A DNA stretch of 64,000 bases from Methanosarcina sp. KYL-1 (GTDB taxonomy: Archaea > Halobacteriota > Methanosarcinia > Methanosarcinales > Methanosarcinaceae). Position numbers and translations under genes: made by a program. Shown in pieces: positions 50,347 through 60,278 of this stretch. Numbering within the stretch: the first letter of the stretch is position 1; each line of letters starts with the position of its first letter. The notes under the pieces are model-generated. The model ran no database searches. It saw only the letters and a list, made by a program, of their open reading frames with translations, and was not told where the DNA came from. The DNA is taken from assembly GCF_024372725.1 (NCBI RefSeq), contig NZ_VOUA01000012.1, forward strand, positions 1 through 64,000. The letters run 5' to 3'.

Positions 50347-51498
50347 ATGGATCTGGAAGATACCCTCCTCATGATGCCCGGGCCCGTACCCGTTGCGCCC
50401 CGGGTCCTGAGGGCCATGTCAAAACCGATGATCAACCACAGAAGTGCAGAATTTGCCGGGATTTATACCGACTGCCGGCAGATCCTTGCCGACGTATTCC
50501 AGACAAAGAACGACATCTTCTTGCTCAGCGGCTCTGGTACCGCCGGAATGGAAGCTGCTGTCGGGTCCGTTGCAGGGAACGGCGACAAAGTCATTGCCAT
50601 AGAAAACGGAAAGTTCGGGGAGCGCTTCAAAGACCTTGCGGCACTCTACGCCGAAGTCGTGCCCGTGGTGTCAGAGTGGGGTCTTCCAGTTGACCTTGAG
50701 CTGGTTAAGGAAAAACTCGAGGAAGGGGCAAAGGCTATCACCCTTGTCCACAACGAGACTTCCGCAGGCATTATGAACCCGGCTGCAGAAATCGGGAAAC
50801 TTGCCAAAAAGCACGATGCCCTTTTTATCATGGACGGCGTAACCTCCCTCGGAGGAGATGAGGTCAAAGTCGATGAGTGGGGCGTTGACATTGCGGTCGT
50901 GGGATCCCAGAAATGCCTCGCAGCTCCTCCTGGACTTTCCATGGCCTCCGTAAGCGAAAAGGCTTTTGAGGCAATGAAAGATATAAAGAAAAGGCCTTAT
51001 TACAATGACCTCAAGGCATATAAAAAGAGCGGGGACAAGCCAAGACCCGAAACCCCATATACCCCGGCAATCCCTCTGTTCTATGCGCTTCAGGAAGCCC
51101 TGCACATCGTAAAAGAAGAGGGCATGGAAGCCAGGATCAAAAGGCACAGGACACTTTCCGAGGCCGTTAGAGCAGGCGTTTCCGCGATGAACATCGAGAT
51201 GTTCCCGCAGCTTAACGAGTACAGCCAGTACTCCAGCACAATCTCTGCCATGAAATCCCCTGAGGGCATTGACGGAGAAGATATTAAAAACGACATGAAA
51301 AAGCGCGGCATAATCATTGCCGGTGGGCAGGAACGCCTGAAAGGAAAGATATTCAGGATCGGAAGCATGGGCAATGTCAGTGCAAGGGATGTACTCTCAA
51401 CCCTGCAGGAACTGGAAATCGTACTGTACAGGCGGGGTTATGTGGACAGCCTGGGTGCAGGCATAGAAGCTGCAAGCCGGGTAATTGATGGGCTCTGA
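50347..51498 (+). CDS. Class V aminotransferase (alanine-glyoxylate / serine-pyruvate type)
   Basis: A 383-residue PLP enzyme of the class V aminotransferases. PGPVPVAPRVLRAMSKPMINHR is the typical N-terminus (start shown to 20 residues: PGPVPVAPRVLRAMSKPMIN). GSGTAGMEAAVGS binds the cofactor phosphate, MDGVTSLGGDE carries the cofactor Asp, and VGSQKCLAAPPGL holds the Schiff-base Lys. The C-terminus has FRIGSMGNVSARDVLSTL. The family acts on alanine, serine or phosphoserine with glyoxylate or pyruvate; in methanogens the in vivo substrate is not settled. It precedes ribC by 95 bp on the same strand, so it may share its transcript. Confidence 0.9.
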   Translation: MDLEDTLLMMPGPVPVAPRVLRAMSKPMINHRSAEFAGIYTDCRQILADVFQTKNDIFLLSGSGTAGMEAAVGSVAGNGDKVIAIENGKFGERFKDLAALYAEVVPVVSEWGLPVDLELVKEKLEEGAKAITLVHNETSAGIMNPAAEIGKLAKKHDALFIMDGVTSLGGDEVKVDEWGVDIAVVGSQKCLAAPPGLSMASVSEKAFEAMKDIKKRPYYNDLKAYKKSGDKPRPETPYTPAIPLFYALQEALHIVKEEGMEARIKRHRTLSEAVRAGVSAMNIEMFPQLNEYSQYSSTISAMKSPEGIDGEDIKNDMKKRGIIIAGGQERLKGKIFRIGSMGNVSARDVLSTLQELEIVLYRRGYVDSLGAGIEAASRVIDGL

Positions 51499-51503
51499 AG
51501 TGA

Positions 51504-52058
<555 letters not shown>

Positions 52059-52098
52059 AGTAACTTTAAGTAAAAACAAAGACTGGAGACCTTATTAG

Positions 52099-52503
52099 AT
52101 GACTATCAGCCTAGGATTTGTGGTAGCTGAATTTAACAGGGATCTTACCTACCAGATGGAACTGCTCGGAAGAGAACATGCGGAGTTCCTGGGGGCAACG
52201 GTTAAGGAGACTATTCTTGTGCCCGGGGTTTTTGACATGCCTCTTGCAATCAAGAAGCTTTGCCAGAGGGATGACATCGATGCCGTGGTCACCATCGGAT
52301 CTGTCATTGAAGGAGAGACGGATCACGACCAGGTGGTCATGCAGCATGCGGCCAGGAAGATCATGGACCTCTCCCTTGAGTTCAACAAGCCCGTGACCCT
52401 CGGGATTCCGGGGCCCGGTATGACCCGGATGGCAGCCCATGAACGTGTGGATTATGCTAAACGGGCAGTAGAAGCTGCGGTAAAACTGGTGCGGCGACTG
52501 TGA
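52099..52503 (+). CDS. ribH: 6,7-dimethyl-8-ribityllumazine synthase
   Basis: A 134-residue lumazine synthase joining 5-amino-6-ribitylaminouracil and dihydroxybutanone phosphate. The family features are [40 protein letters not shown] and [20 protein letters not shown] with the catalytic His in HDQV. It ends VRRL; length is that of archaeal RibH, which forms icosahedral or pentameric shells. Co-directional with ribC and aspartate aminotransferase. Confidence 0.95.
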   Translation: MTISLGFVVAEFNRDLTYQMELLGREHAEFLGATVKETILVPGVFDMPLAIKKLCQRDDIDAVVTIGSVIEGETDHDQVVMQHAARKIMDLSLEFNKPVTLGIPGPGMTRMAAHERVDYAKRAVEAAVKLVRRL

Positions 52504-52557
52504 GATTCTTTAATGCCTGAAAAAAGCTAGAAAAATGAAATAACCAGGACCATCCCT

Positions 52558-53700
52558 ATGACATCCGCAAGGCTCAAGCGTGTAGAAGAATCCGCAACGA
52601 TCAGGATCTCAAACATTGCAAACAAAATGATAAAAGACGGGACAGACGTCATCAATTTCAGTCTGGGCGAGCCGGATTTCGATACCCCTAAAAACATCTG
52701 CGATGCTGCGGCAAAGGCCATGTACGAGGGAAAGACCCACTATGCCCCATCTGCAGGTATTCCGGAGCTTCGGGCAGCCATTGCCGAAAAATTTAGGACT
52801 GAAAACAGGCTCGATGTGACTGAAAATGACGTGCTGGTAACACCCGGTGCAAAGCAGGGGATTTTTGAGATTATGATGGGGGTTCTCGACGATGGGGACC
52901 AGGCCCTTCTCTTTGACCCAGCCTGGGTAACATATGACGCATGCATCCGTTTTGCAGGGGCCGATACCGTCTGGGTCCCTACAGTCCCCGAAAAAGGTTT
53001 CCTCCCTGACAATTTTTCCGAGTACATCAACGATAAAACCAAGCTCATCGTTGTCAACAGCCCCGGAAACCCCACTGGAGGGGTATTCGGGAAGAAGACC
53101 CTGCAGTGCATTGCTGACCTTGCAATCGACCATGACCTGGTGGTTGTCTCCGATGAGATCTACGAGAAGATCATCTACGATAGGGAACACATCAGCATAG
53201 GTAGCCTGGAAGGCATGCAGGAGCGGACCATCACGGTAAATGGTTTTTCGAAAGCCTACGCTATGACAGGATGGAGGCTTGGTTACCTGACCGCGCCTCC
53301 CGAGATTTTCAAGCTGCTTCAGAAAATCCAGTCCCACTCAGTGAGCAGTGCAACCACCTTTGTCCAGTACGGCGGGCTTGAAGCCCTGCAGGGTCCCCAG
53401 GACAAGGTAACTGCAATGGTCGACCGCTTCAAAATGCGGCGTGATATCCTTATTGACGGCCTGAACAATATGGGCCTCGAATGCAAAAAACCCGATGGGG
53501 CTTTCTATGCCTTTGCCGATGTAAGCGAATACGGAAACGGCACCGAAGTTGCAGAAAGGCTCTTAAAAGAAGCCCAGGTGGCAGTGACCCCGGGAATTGC
53601 TTTTGGGCCTTCAGGCGAGGACTTCATCAGGATTTCCTATGCAACATCTATCGACCGGATCCGGGAAGCTCTTGAAAGGCTGGATAAAGTATTTGCCTGA
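52558..53700 (+). CDS. Class I aminotransferase (aspartate aminotransferase type)
   Basis: A 380-residue PLP-dependent enzyme of fold type I, subfamily I-gamma. SLGEPDFDTPKNICDAA, TPGAKQGIFEIMM, VNSPGNPTGGVF, SDEIYEKIIYD and NGFSKAYAMTGWRLGYLTAP (Schiff-base Lys in SKAY) are all in place. ATG 52558 lies 54 bp after ribH. Aspartate is the likely donor, but related enzymes act on other substrates. Its position near the aspartate-semialdehyde sulfurtransferase at 54556 is suggestive, not proof, of a role in the aspartate family. Confidence 0.9.
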   Translation: MTSARLKRVEESATIRISNIANKMIKDGTDVINFSLGEPDFDTPKNICDAAAKAMYEGKTHYAPSAGIPELRAAIAEKFRTENRLDVTENDVLVTPGAKQGIFEIMMGVLDDGDQALLFDPAWVTYDACIRFAGADTVWVPTVPEKGFLPDNFSEYINDKTKLIVVNSPGNPTGGVFGKKTLQCIADLAIDHDLVVVSDEIYEKIIYDREHISIGSLEGMQERTITVNGFSKAYAMTGWRLGYLTAPPEIFKLLQKIQSHSVSSATTFVQYGGLEALQGPQDKVTAMVDRFKMRRDILIDGLNNMGLECKKPDGAFYAFADVSEYGNGTEVAERLLKEAQVAVTPGIAFGPSGEDFIRISYATSIDRIREALERLDKVFA

Positions 53701-53800
53701 AGTTCCCTGCAAATTTATCGTAAAAACAGATTTAAACAGATTTGCAAAAAGAGGCCGGACCAGCAGGTGCTGCCGGATATGTCAAACGGTAGGGGTAACC

Positions 53801-54220
53801 TTACCCGTACCGTTTAAGGACTTCTTTTATTATTGCGCCCGTACTGCAGAGGGGGCATTCTTTTGAGAATTGGATGCGGACCACCTTTGCAGTAAGCCCT
53901 CTTTTTCTCAGTTCATTTTCCAGAAGTTCGGCATCAAAGCGCTGGTCATAACCTAAAGCGATGATGTCCGGTTTCATCTCCTTCAGGGGCTCGAACATGT
54001 CGTTTTTGCTGCCAAGGAGCGCTTTATCGACCATCCCAAGCGCGCTTACCATTTCCAGCCGCTGCTCTTCGGGCACTATTGGTTTTGGCTTATGGGTCAC
54101 GTTTGAGTCCCGGGCAACAATGACATAGAGCTCATCTCCGAGAGCCCGAGCCTTTGTTAAGAAGTAGACATGCCCTGGATGGAGAAGGTCGAAAGTTCCG
54201 GTGGCAAGTATGCGTGTCAA
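53801..54220 (-). CDS. ribL: FAD synthase, archaeal RibL type
   Basis: A 139-residue nucleotidyltransferase that makes FAD from FMN. The cytidylyltransferase signature is at the N-terminus, ILATGTFDLLHPGHVYFL (H14, H17 in HPGH), with GYDQRFDAELLENEL and the C-terminal CPLCSTGAIIKEVLK holding the CxxC typical of archaeal RibL and the STG motif. The open frame extends to 54514, but TTG 54220 has GGTGATC before it and homology starts there. It faces the ribC-ribH side convergently and completes the flavin theme; ATP supplies the AMP. Confidence 0.92.
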   Translation of the reverse strand: MTRILATGTFDLLHPGHVYFLTKARALGDELYVIVARDSNVTHKPKPIVPEEQRLEMVSALGMVDKALLGSKNDMFEPLKEMKPDIIALGYDQRFDAELLENELRKRGLTAKVVRIQFSKECPLCSTGAIIKEVLKRYG

Positions 54221-54555
54221 CAGATCACCTGGTCTTCGGGTAATATCTTGCAAGCATAAGAAACTTACTGAATGTGGCTGTAAATCCTGTTCCCTGAAAA
54301 GTGTAAAATCCGAAAAGTAAAAAAAGGATATTGTAAAATTGGTTTCGATTATCATAAGTAATATATATGACTGAAAAATATGACTATTGATTATTGGAAT
54401 CCGAGGACGTGTTCGAAAATATGATAACTGATTGAACCTTTCCGGGGCTTCGTGGCCCTCAGGGAAGTGGCTGCTATCCGGGAGATTACCATAAGTAATA
54501 TATAATTCGGGCAATTATTCAAATTTAGATAAATTTATAAAAAGAGGAAACCTGC
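54221..54555. other. Divergent promoter region with a duplicated segment
   Basis: CATAAGTAATATATA occurs at 54354-54368 and again at 54491-54505, in the same orientation, each preceded by ATTA(T/C). AGATAAATTTATAAAAAG near 54530 is the TATA region of the sulfurtransferase gene. No gene is seen. Confidence 0.5.
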
Positions 54556-56058
54556 ATGGTTAAAAAATCGGTTCATGAGATCAACAAAAAAATTGAAGAT
54601 GGAAGCGTCAGCGTAGTCACAGCCGAGGAAATGGTCGGAATTGTAGAAGAGCTTGGCGCTGAAGGTGCTGCAAAGGAAGTGGATGTGGTCACTACAGGCA
54701 CTTTCGGAGCCATGTGTTCCTCAGGCTTGATGCTGAACCTGGGGCATTCCGAACCTCCCATCAAGATCCAGAAAGTTTGGTTCAATAACGTGGAGGCTTA
54801 CAGCGGGATTGCGGCTGTGGACGCCTACCTGGGAGCTGCCCAGATCTCAGACACGCGGGGGATACAGTACGGAGGAGCTCATGTCATTGAAGACCTGCTG
54901 AGGGGAAAAGAAATCAGCGTGCATGCAACCTCCTACGGGACGGACTGCTATCCCAGGAAAGTGCTCGATACCAGCATCACTCTTGAAGACCTGAATGAGG
55001 CGGTCCTGCTCAACCCGAGGAACGCCTACCAGAAATATGCGGCTGCAACCAACAGCTCCAGAAGGACCCTTCACACTTACATGGGCGAGCTCCTTCCCAA
55101 TTTCGGAAACGTGACATATTCGGGGGCCGGAGTGCTTTCTCCTCTCTCCAACGACCCTAGCTATGAAACCATTGGTATCGGCACAAGGATTTTCATGGGA
55201 GGAGCCCAGGGCTATGTCATCGGGAACGGCACCCAGCATTCCCCCTCAAGTGGTTTTGGGACCCTGATGCTCAGGGGAAACCTGAAGGATATGAACCCCG
55301 ACTATGTAAGGGCTGCCTCCTTTACCGGCTACGGGACCACCCTTTATATGGGAATCGGAATCCCCATCCCTATCCTTAATGAAAAACTTGCGGCAGCAAC
55401 GGCCGTTAGTGATGCGGATATTGTGACCAATATCCTGGACTACGGCATCGGAAGCCGGAACAAACCCACGATAAGGGAAGTAAACTATGCCGAACTCCGT
55501 TCGGGCTCGGTGCAAATAGACGGAAAGGACACCCCTACTTCTTCCCTCTCAAGTTTCAAGAATGCGAGAAAGATTGCCAACGAGCTGAAGGAATGGGTGA
55601 GGCATGGGAAATTCTTCGTAAGCATGCCTGTTGAAAAGCTTCTCAACGAAGGTGCAGCCAGGCCCATGAAGCAGACCCAGGCCGTACCCCTCGTAAAGGA
55701 CATTATGTCCGACTTTATCGTGACCATCAAAAAGGACCAGACTGTGCGGGACGCCGCAAAGAAGATCTGGGAAAACTCCTTCAACCACCTGGCCGTGGTC
55801 TCGGATACAGGTGAACTTGTAGGGATCCTGACTGCATGGGATGTCTCAAAAGCAGTTGCCGGGAACTCATTTGATTCGGTGGAAAGCGTCATGACGAAAA
55901 AAGTGCTGACCTGTGCCCCCAACGAGCCCGTCGACCTTGCTGCCCGCAGGCTGGACCGCTACGGGGTCTCTGCAATGCCTGTAATCGACGCCCAGAAGCA
56001 CGTGCTCGGGATCATCACCAGTGACAACATAAGCAAGCTTCTTGCAAGGAGGTACTGA
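54556..56058 (+). CDS. L-aspartate semialdehyde sulfurtransferase (DUF39/COG1900 with CBS pair)
   Basis: A 500-residue enzyme orthologous to MA1821 of M. acetivorans, which with its ferredoxin partner incorporates sulfide into aspartate semialdehyde to form homocysteine. Residues ~1-370 are the DUF39 domain. The two conserved catalytic cysteines fall at C54 (GAMCSSGLML) and C131 (GTDCYPRKV), as in the studied protein. GIQYGGAHVIEDL and GYVIGNGTQHSPSSGFG are further core motifs. Residues ~385-500 carry two CBS domains (DIMSDFIVTIKKDQTVRDAA; VMTKKVLTCAPNEPVDLAAR), which may sense nucleotides. ATG 54556 follows AAAGAGGAAACCTGC. Two bases separate it from the ferredoxin gene. Confidence 0.95.
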   Translation: MVKKSVHEINKKIEDGSVSVVTAEEMVGIVEELGAEGAAKEVDVVTTGTFGAMCSSGLMLNLGHSEPPIKIQKVWFNNVEAYSGIAAVDAYLGAAQISDTRGIQYGGAHVIEDLLRGKEISVHATSYGTDCYPRKVLDTSITLEDLNEAVLLNPRNAYQKYAAATNSSRRTLHTYMGELLPNFGNVTYSGAGVLSPLSNDPSYETIGIGTRIFMGGAQGYVIGNGTQHSPSSGFGTLMLRGNLKDMNPDYVRAASFTGYGTTLYMGIGIPIPILNEKLAAATAVSDADIVTNILDYGIGSRNKPTIREVNYAELRSGSVQIDGKDTPTSSLSSFKNARKIANELKEWVRHGKFFVSMPVEKLLNEGAARPMKQTQAVPLVKDIMSDFIVTIKKDQTVRDAAKKIWENSFNHLAVVSDTGELVGILTAWDVSKAVAGNSFDSVESVMTKKVLTCAPNEPVDLAARRLDRYGVSAMPVIDAQKHVLGIITSDNISKLLARRY

Positions 56059-56060
56059 GC

Positions 56061-56447
56061 ATGAAGATCAAGATCACCATTCCCACCGAAAGGATCCATA
56101 ACCCCATCATTTCCGAATCCATAGTCGAGACCGGGGTTCTGCTGAACATCATGGTCGCAAACATCGACTCGACCTATGGGGAACTGATCGCAGACGTAAA
56201 AGAATCCCGGTTTGACAGGATCAAAAAAGCTCTCGAATCCCGGGGGGCAATTGTTTCCATCCTGGACCAGCCCATCCACAGGGACGAGGAGGAGTGCGTT
56301 GAATGTGGGGCCTGCATCTCGGTCTGCCCCATGAACGTCTATTCTTTTGACGAAAACTGGAACCTCCTTGTCGATGAGAAAAAATGTATCCAGTGCGGGG
56401 TGTGCATCAAGATGTGTCCGCACGGGGCGCTAAAGCTGGGCCAGTAA
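56061..56447 (+). CDS. NIL-domain 2[4Fe-4S] ferredoxin, partner of the sulfurtransferase
   Basis: A 128-residue protein orthologous to MA1822. Residues ~1-75 form a NIL (ACT-like) domain (KITIPTERIHNPIISESIVE), and residues ~80-128 a bacterial-type ferredoxin with two CxxCxxCxxxCP motifs, CVECGACISVCPMN and CIQCGVCIKMCPHG. It supplies electrons for homocysteine formation. AAGGAGG lies at the very end of the upstream gene, and the 2-bp gap indicates translational coupling. Confidence 0.95.
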   Translation: MKIKITIPTERIHNPIISESIVETGVLLNIMVANIDSTYGELIADVKESRFDRIKKALESRGAIVSILDQPIHRDEEECVECGACISVCPMNVYSFDENWNLLVDEKKCIQCGVCIKMCPHGALKLGQ

Positions 56448-56921
56448 AAAAGGGTTAAGCTTACAGGCCCCAGTTCCTGTGCATTTCCTCTTTTTTACAT
56501 TTTTCTTTCCTTATTCTTATCTACTTTTTTTCACATCTCAAGACCGGCAAATAGGGGTTTTGTTCTGGATACTGATTTCTATTTTGAAACTGTCATTATT
56601 TATAGATTGAATCAAATAATTATAATGTGGAATATGAGGACGGCTGGCGAAAATAATTCGCTGTCAAAATTGAATTTCAATAGTTCCTCAAATAGTTCCC
56701 GCAAAAAATCAGGTTTCTGCTGTTGTGGATTTTTTTCTTCATTTTGAGGAGCAAAAGAAGCTGCGGGTGTACTGCTGCAGAATAAGCGGGGTTTTGAAAA
56801 GGACCTAAAGACCTTAACAAACCTTTTAAAATCTCAAAAGATCTTGAAAGTCTTCCAAGATTTCAAAAGACCTTAAACGATCTTGAAAACCTTAAAAGAC
56901 CTTGAAAATGGGAGTGAATCT
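56448..56921. other. Intergenic with degenerate short repeats
   Basis: TTTCCTTATTCTT and T-runs follow the ferredoxin gene. From 56803 to 56905 the sequence is a degenerate repeat of AAAAGACCTTGAAA-like units (~17 bp). No gene is seen. Confidence 0.5.
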
Positions 56922-57728
56922 ATGAGAATTCTTGTGCTTTATTCAGGCGAACTCGGAAGAAAAGTTATCCAGAATCTTATAAATCCATCTAATTTCTGTG
57001 TGTCCTGCGGAGAACTCTGCAACCACTGCAGGCAGGCGAGGAAACCCTATGCAAACCTGATTGTGGGGATCCATGAGTTTCCTGAAGACCTTCCCCCTTT
57101 TATCGAAGAGCCCGGGCAGTACCTGCCCGCAAAGCTCCCGGCATGTGACCTGATCCTTGCCATAGGAATCCACCCTGACCTCCTGGGGGCCCTCCCGGAA
57201 GTTGTGCGGAATACGGGAGCAAAAGCGGTGATTGCACCGGCTGAAGATGCCAGGAAGACCCCGGCAGGGGTGCTGGAACAGGTCAGAAAGGAACTTGAAG
57301 CCATGGAAGTGGAGTTTGAAGCCCCGAAGCCTTTCTGTGCCCTTGAAAAGAGCGGAAAGCCCATAATCGATGCTTTCGTGGACCTGGGTTTTGGAAAACC
57401 TGTCCTGAGGATCGAACTGAGCCCCGATGGGAAGATGTTCGTTGGTGCAGGCGTGATCCGGGATGCTCCATGCGGTTCCACCTGGTTTGTGGCAAAGAAA
57501 CTCGGCTGGACCGACGTCTCCGGCTACAAGGAAACCGTCTCCGGAGCCCACCACTCCTATCCTTGTACCGCTAGCATGGACAAGGACCCCCAGCTCGGGG
57601 ATACCGTCCTGCACAAGGCCGGCTATATCATCAGGGAGGCCGTGGAAGAAGGCATGGAGGAGGCAAAAAAGGAAAAGGCCCGGCTTCTGGCAGCCGGTGG
57701 GAAGGAAACCTCAAGTTCGATGTCCTGA
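56922..57728 (+). CDS. DUF166 family protein
   Basis: A 268-residue protein of the methanogen DUF166 family, formerly misnamed thymidylate synthase in some annotations. The N-terminus is MRILVLYSGELGRKVIQNLI, then a Cys motif FCVSCGELCNHCRQ that may bind a metal or cluster, LACDLILAIGIHPDLL-like strand (PACDLILAIGIHPDL), and GAGVIRDAPCGSTWFVAKKL with GAHHSYPCTASM. The seven or more cysteines suggest Fe-S or zinc binding. ATG 56922 follows GGGAGTGA; an upstream ATG 56883 is within the repeats and is rejected. Function unknown. Confidence 0.85.
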   Translation: MRILVLYSGELGRKVIQNLINPSNFCVSCGELCNHCRQARKPYANLIVGIHEFPEDLPPFIEEPGQYLPAKLPACDLILAIGIHPDLLGALPEVVRNTGAKAVIAPAEDARKTPAGVLEQVRKELEAMEVEFEAPKPFCALEKSGKPIIDAFVDLGFGKPVLRIELSPDGKMFVGAGVIRDAPCGSTWFVAKKLGWTDVSGYKETVSGAHHSYPCTASMDKDPQLGDTVLHKAGYIIREAVEEGMEEAKKEKARLLAAGGKETSSSMS

Positions 57729-58239
57729 GGATCGGGGCTTGAAGCTTTTTGAAGCTTCTTGAGGTCTCTTTAAATCTTTTTAAATCATTTTTATATCATT
57801 TTAAACCTCTTTAAACCTCTCTTAAGAACAAAAACAAGAAATTCAGACCGGTTAAAGAAAGAATGTATTCCGGGGCCGGACCTGGAGATGCATTTTTTCA
57901 TACGGCTGGATTACTACAAACCCCTCGTCCCCGAGGGCCATCCGTCTTGCTTTCCCGGGACCATCCATTTTGCTTCCCCCGCTCTTTCACATGAAGGCCT
58001 TCAGGGAAATGTCGGTTTTATCTTTCTGCTCGGTTTCTTTTTTATTACATTTGTCCTGTTTCCCGGGAGTGATTGCTAGCTCTTAAATATAAATGGGTAC
58101 TTCCATATATAATATTGTGGACTTTTTGCCTTATTATTTCGGCCACTTCAGGCAAGGCGGCTTTAAGGCAGCAGGAGCAAGTTTCCTATCGTTCATGCGT
58201 TTTAATTATGCATTTCAATTCTGATTCGGGAGGTAAACC
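57729..58239. other. Intergenic, no supported gene
   Basis: TTTAAATC / TTTTAAACC-type short repeats occur at 57765-57820. A 63-codon frame at 57888-58079 is hydrophobic at its end but has no family likeness. TATATAATATTG at ~58106 is a possible promoter for the gene at 58240. Confidence 0.4.
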
Positions 58240-58602
58240 ATGAAGCCAAAGATTGATTCCACAAGTTTCGGTTCGATTACGGTTGAAGGAGAGACTTATA
58301 AGTATGACATACTGATCCGCCTTGACGGCCGGGTGGAAATGAGGGAAAAACAGCTCTCAAAGGAACTTTACGGGACCTCCCATAAAATTTCGCTTGAAGA
58401 GGCAAAGCATATCTATGAGGAGGGGACTGAGAAAATTATTATTGGAACCGGGCAGACCGGCTTCGTGGAACTTTCTGAAGAAGCTGAGGATTTTTTCAGG
58501 GAAAATCGCTGCGGGATTGAATCGTTTCCCACCCCCTGGGCAATCGAACGCTGGAACGAGGTTGAGGGCAGGATAGCTGCAATGTTTCACGTAACATGTT
58601 AA
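58240..58602 (+). CDS. MTH938-like domain protein
   Basis: A 120-residue protein of the MTH938/NDUFAF3 (DUF498) fold. Signatures: FGSITVEGETYKYDILIRLD, EKIIIGTGQTGFVELSEEAE and the ending TPWAIERWNEVEGRIAAMFH, where family members end with AALHLTC or similar (here MFHVTC). Members of this family are assembly-factor-like in mitochondria and of unknown role in archaea. ATG 58240 follows GGGAGGTAAACC. Complete in length. Confidence 0.88.
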   Translation: MKPKIDSTSFGSITVEGETYKYDILIRLDGRVEMREKQLSKELYGTSHKISLEEAKHIYEEGTEKIIIGTGQTGFVELSEEAEDFFRENRCGIESFPTPWAIERWNEVEGRIAAMFHVTC

Positions 58603-58696
58603 TTAGTCATAATTTCTTCAAAGTTTATTACCAATATCTTCAAAATTTATTTATAAGTTAAAAATCTCTGATTTTAAAAAGTTCTGGATTCAAAGA

Positions 58697-58769
58697 TCCT
58701 TACTTTAAAAAAAAGAAAATGGGGGAGGGATGGGGTAGTTCTCGATCTCTTAAAAACTACCCCATTTGC
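58697..58769 (-). ncRNA. Candidate small RNA: hairpin, C-rich tail and T-run
   Basis: On the minus strand TGGGGTAGTT (58764-58755) and AACTACCCCA (58740-58731) form a perfect 10-bp hairpin with a 14-nt loop, followed by TCCCTCCCCC, then ATTTTCTTTTTTTT. TATTATA (about 58797-58791, minus) is placed 25 nt before the expected 5' end. The C-rich single-stranded tail is complementary to GGGGGAGGGA-like ribosome binding sites. On the plus strand the same DNA could be a hairpin after the MTH938-like gene, but it is followed by no T-run there. Confidence 0.5.
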
Positions 58770-58995
58770 AGTTATATTTTACAATTGTCGTATAATAGTA
58801 TATGATTCAACTAATGCTACACCATGTAAGTAATGTTATATATAGATTATCTTTTTTTACACAGTTTTATTTCGCAATCTTTAATCTTTAGGGTTAAAGA
58901 ACATGTCTGCTTTCAGTCCCTTTTCCGTATTATTTTTGAGTTTTCTGATGTCAGATTATTGAGAATAAATACTCTTAATCATTCTTTTTATATTT
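58770..58995. other. AT-rich spacer between the small-RNA candidate and mscS
   Basis: TTATATATAGATT at ~58835 is promoter-like. No gene is seen. Confidence 0.35.
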
Positions 58996-59826
58996 TCATT
59001 GCTTTTCCATTTTTACAGCCTCTTTTATGTGTATGTCCAGCTGCTGGAAAGGGATTTCCACTCCTTCTCTCCTGTACGCCTCAAAAATTCCTCCGGTCAA
59101 ATCGTTTTTTACGGCCCAGAAGTCCCCGGTATTTGTCCAGGCCCTGAGCTGCAGGTTTACCGAAGAACCTGCAAGTTCGGTGGTGATCACTGCGGGCTCC
59201 GGGTTTCCAAGCACATTGGGGTGCCCTTTCATTAGTTCAAGGGCCACCTTAATAGCCTTTTCAAGGTCAGAAGAGTAGCTTATCCCCACATCCACCGAAA
59301 CCCTCCTGGTGGGCAGCCGGGTCATATTGACAATGGGGTTTCCCCAGACTAGCTTGTTAGGAATCGTTATGAACTGGTTGTCCGGGGTAAGGAGTTCGGT
59401 TGCCATGATTCCCACGGCTTTAACCTTTCCCGTCTGCCCGTTTACGATAACTGTCTCCCCCATATCGATCGGACGGCCAGCCGCTATCCAGACCCCTGCT
59501 GCCAGGTTTGTCAGGGTATCCTGCATCCCGAAGCCTAGGACGAGGCCGATTACTGCAGAGAGCCCCACTATGAAACTGTCAACGTCAAAACCCAGGCTCT
59601 TCAAAAAGGCCAGGATGACTATTACGTAGAGGAGCACACTCAGGAAACGGGCCAGAAATTCTATAATCAGCTCCGGAAGTTTTGTTTTCTGGATGCCTCT
59701 CTGGAACATCGATACCAGAATCTTTGCTATTATGAAACCCGCTATCAGGACGACAACTGCAAATAGCAGGGCAGATATCGTCAAATCCGTATACGGAATT
59801 ACCTGTTCCATTATACCATTAGCCAT
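58996..59826 (-). CDS. mscS: Small-conductance mechanosensitive channel (MscS family)
   Basis: A 276-residue MscS-type channel. Three membrane helices (about residues 13-36, 52-72 and 82-112); the third, pore-lining helix has GLSAVIGLVLGFGMQDTLTN, the typical Gly/Ala packing and GMQDT hinge. The beta domain follows (RPIDMGETVIVNGQTGKVK, IMATELLTPDNQFITIPNKL) and the alpha/beta C-terminal domain ends IPFQQLDIHIKEA. ATG 59826 follows GGGGATCAA; a longer frame to 59883 is rejected. It relieves hypo-osmotic pressure. Confidence 0.93.
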   Translation of the reverse strand: MANGIMEQVIPYTDLTISALLFAVVVLIAGFIIAKILVSMFQRGIQKTKLPELIIEFLARFLSVLLYVIVILAFLKSLGFDVDSFIVGLSAVIGLVLGFGMQDTLTNLAAGVWIAAGRPIDMGETVIVNGQTGKVKAVGIMATELLTPDNQFITIPNKLVWGNPIVNMTRLPTRRVSVDVGISYSSDLEKAIKVALELMKGHPNVLGNPEPAVITTELAGSSVNLQLRAWTNTGDFWAVKNDLTGGIFEAYRREGVEIPFQQLDIHIKEAVKMEKQ

Positions 59827-60278
59827 TTGATCCCCTTCACATTTTTGTCCCCGCTTGAGGGAACGACATAATGTTGACACCAATAATTTTTATGATATTG
59901 CCTTACAGAATTGCATACATTCAGTATAATTATTATAATAATTTCTGCTATAAGAAACCTTATAAGGACATCCCTGAAGTTTCAGCATGGTAAGCTTCAT
60001 ACATCGTACCAACATCCTGTTTCCCTTTTTCGTCTTCATTTTGCAGCAAATCCATACAGAATCCGGGAATAGTCTTTCATATAAAAAGTTCTAACATGTA
60101 TAGAGGTAAGAGAAAAAATGCGCTGGCATTTTGAGATACGCAATTATTATTGAGATCAAAATAAGAACTAGAATAAAATTCAGACGTAAAACTCAGAATA
60201 AAACCCGGACGTAAAACCCAGAATAAAACCGGAAATATTTTCTAAACTATTTTATCGGATTATAGGGGAAGGCCTGAA
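59827..60278. other. Intergenic with 25-bp imperfect direct repeats
   Basis: CAGACGTAAAACTCAGAATAAAACC and GGACGTAAAACCCAGAATAAAACC (60180-60230) are near-identical repeats. The AT-rich part at 59925-59965 contains TTATAAGGACATC. No gene is seen. Confidence 0.45.

Noticed and set aside
57888-58079. 63-codon frame ending in a hydrophobic segment
   Set aside because: No ribosome binding site and no homology that I recognise; a membrane-like end is common in AT-rich non-coding DNA.
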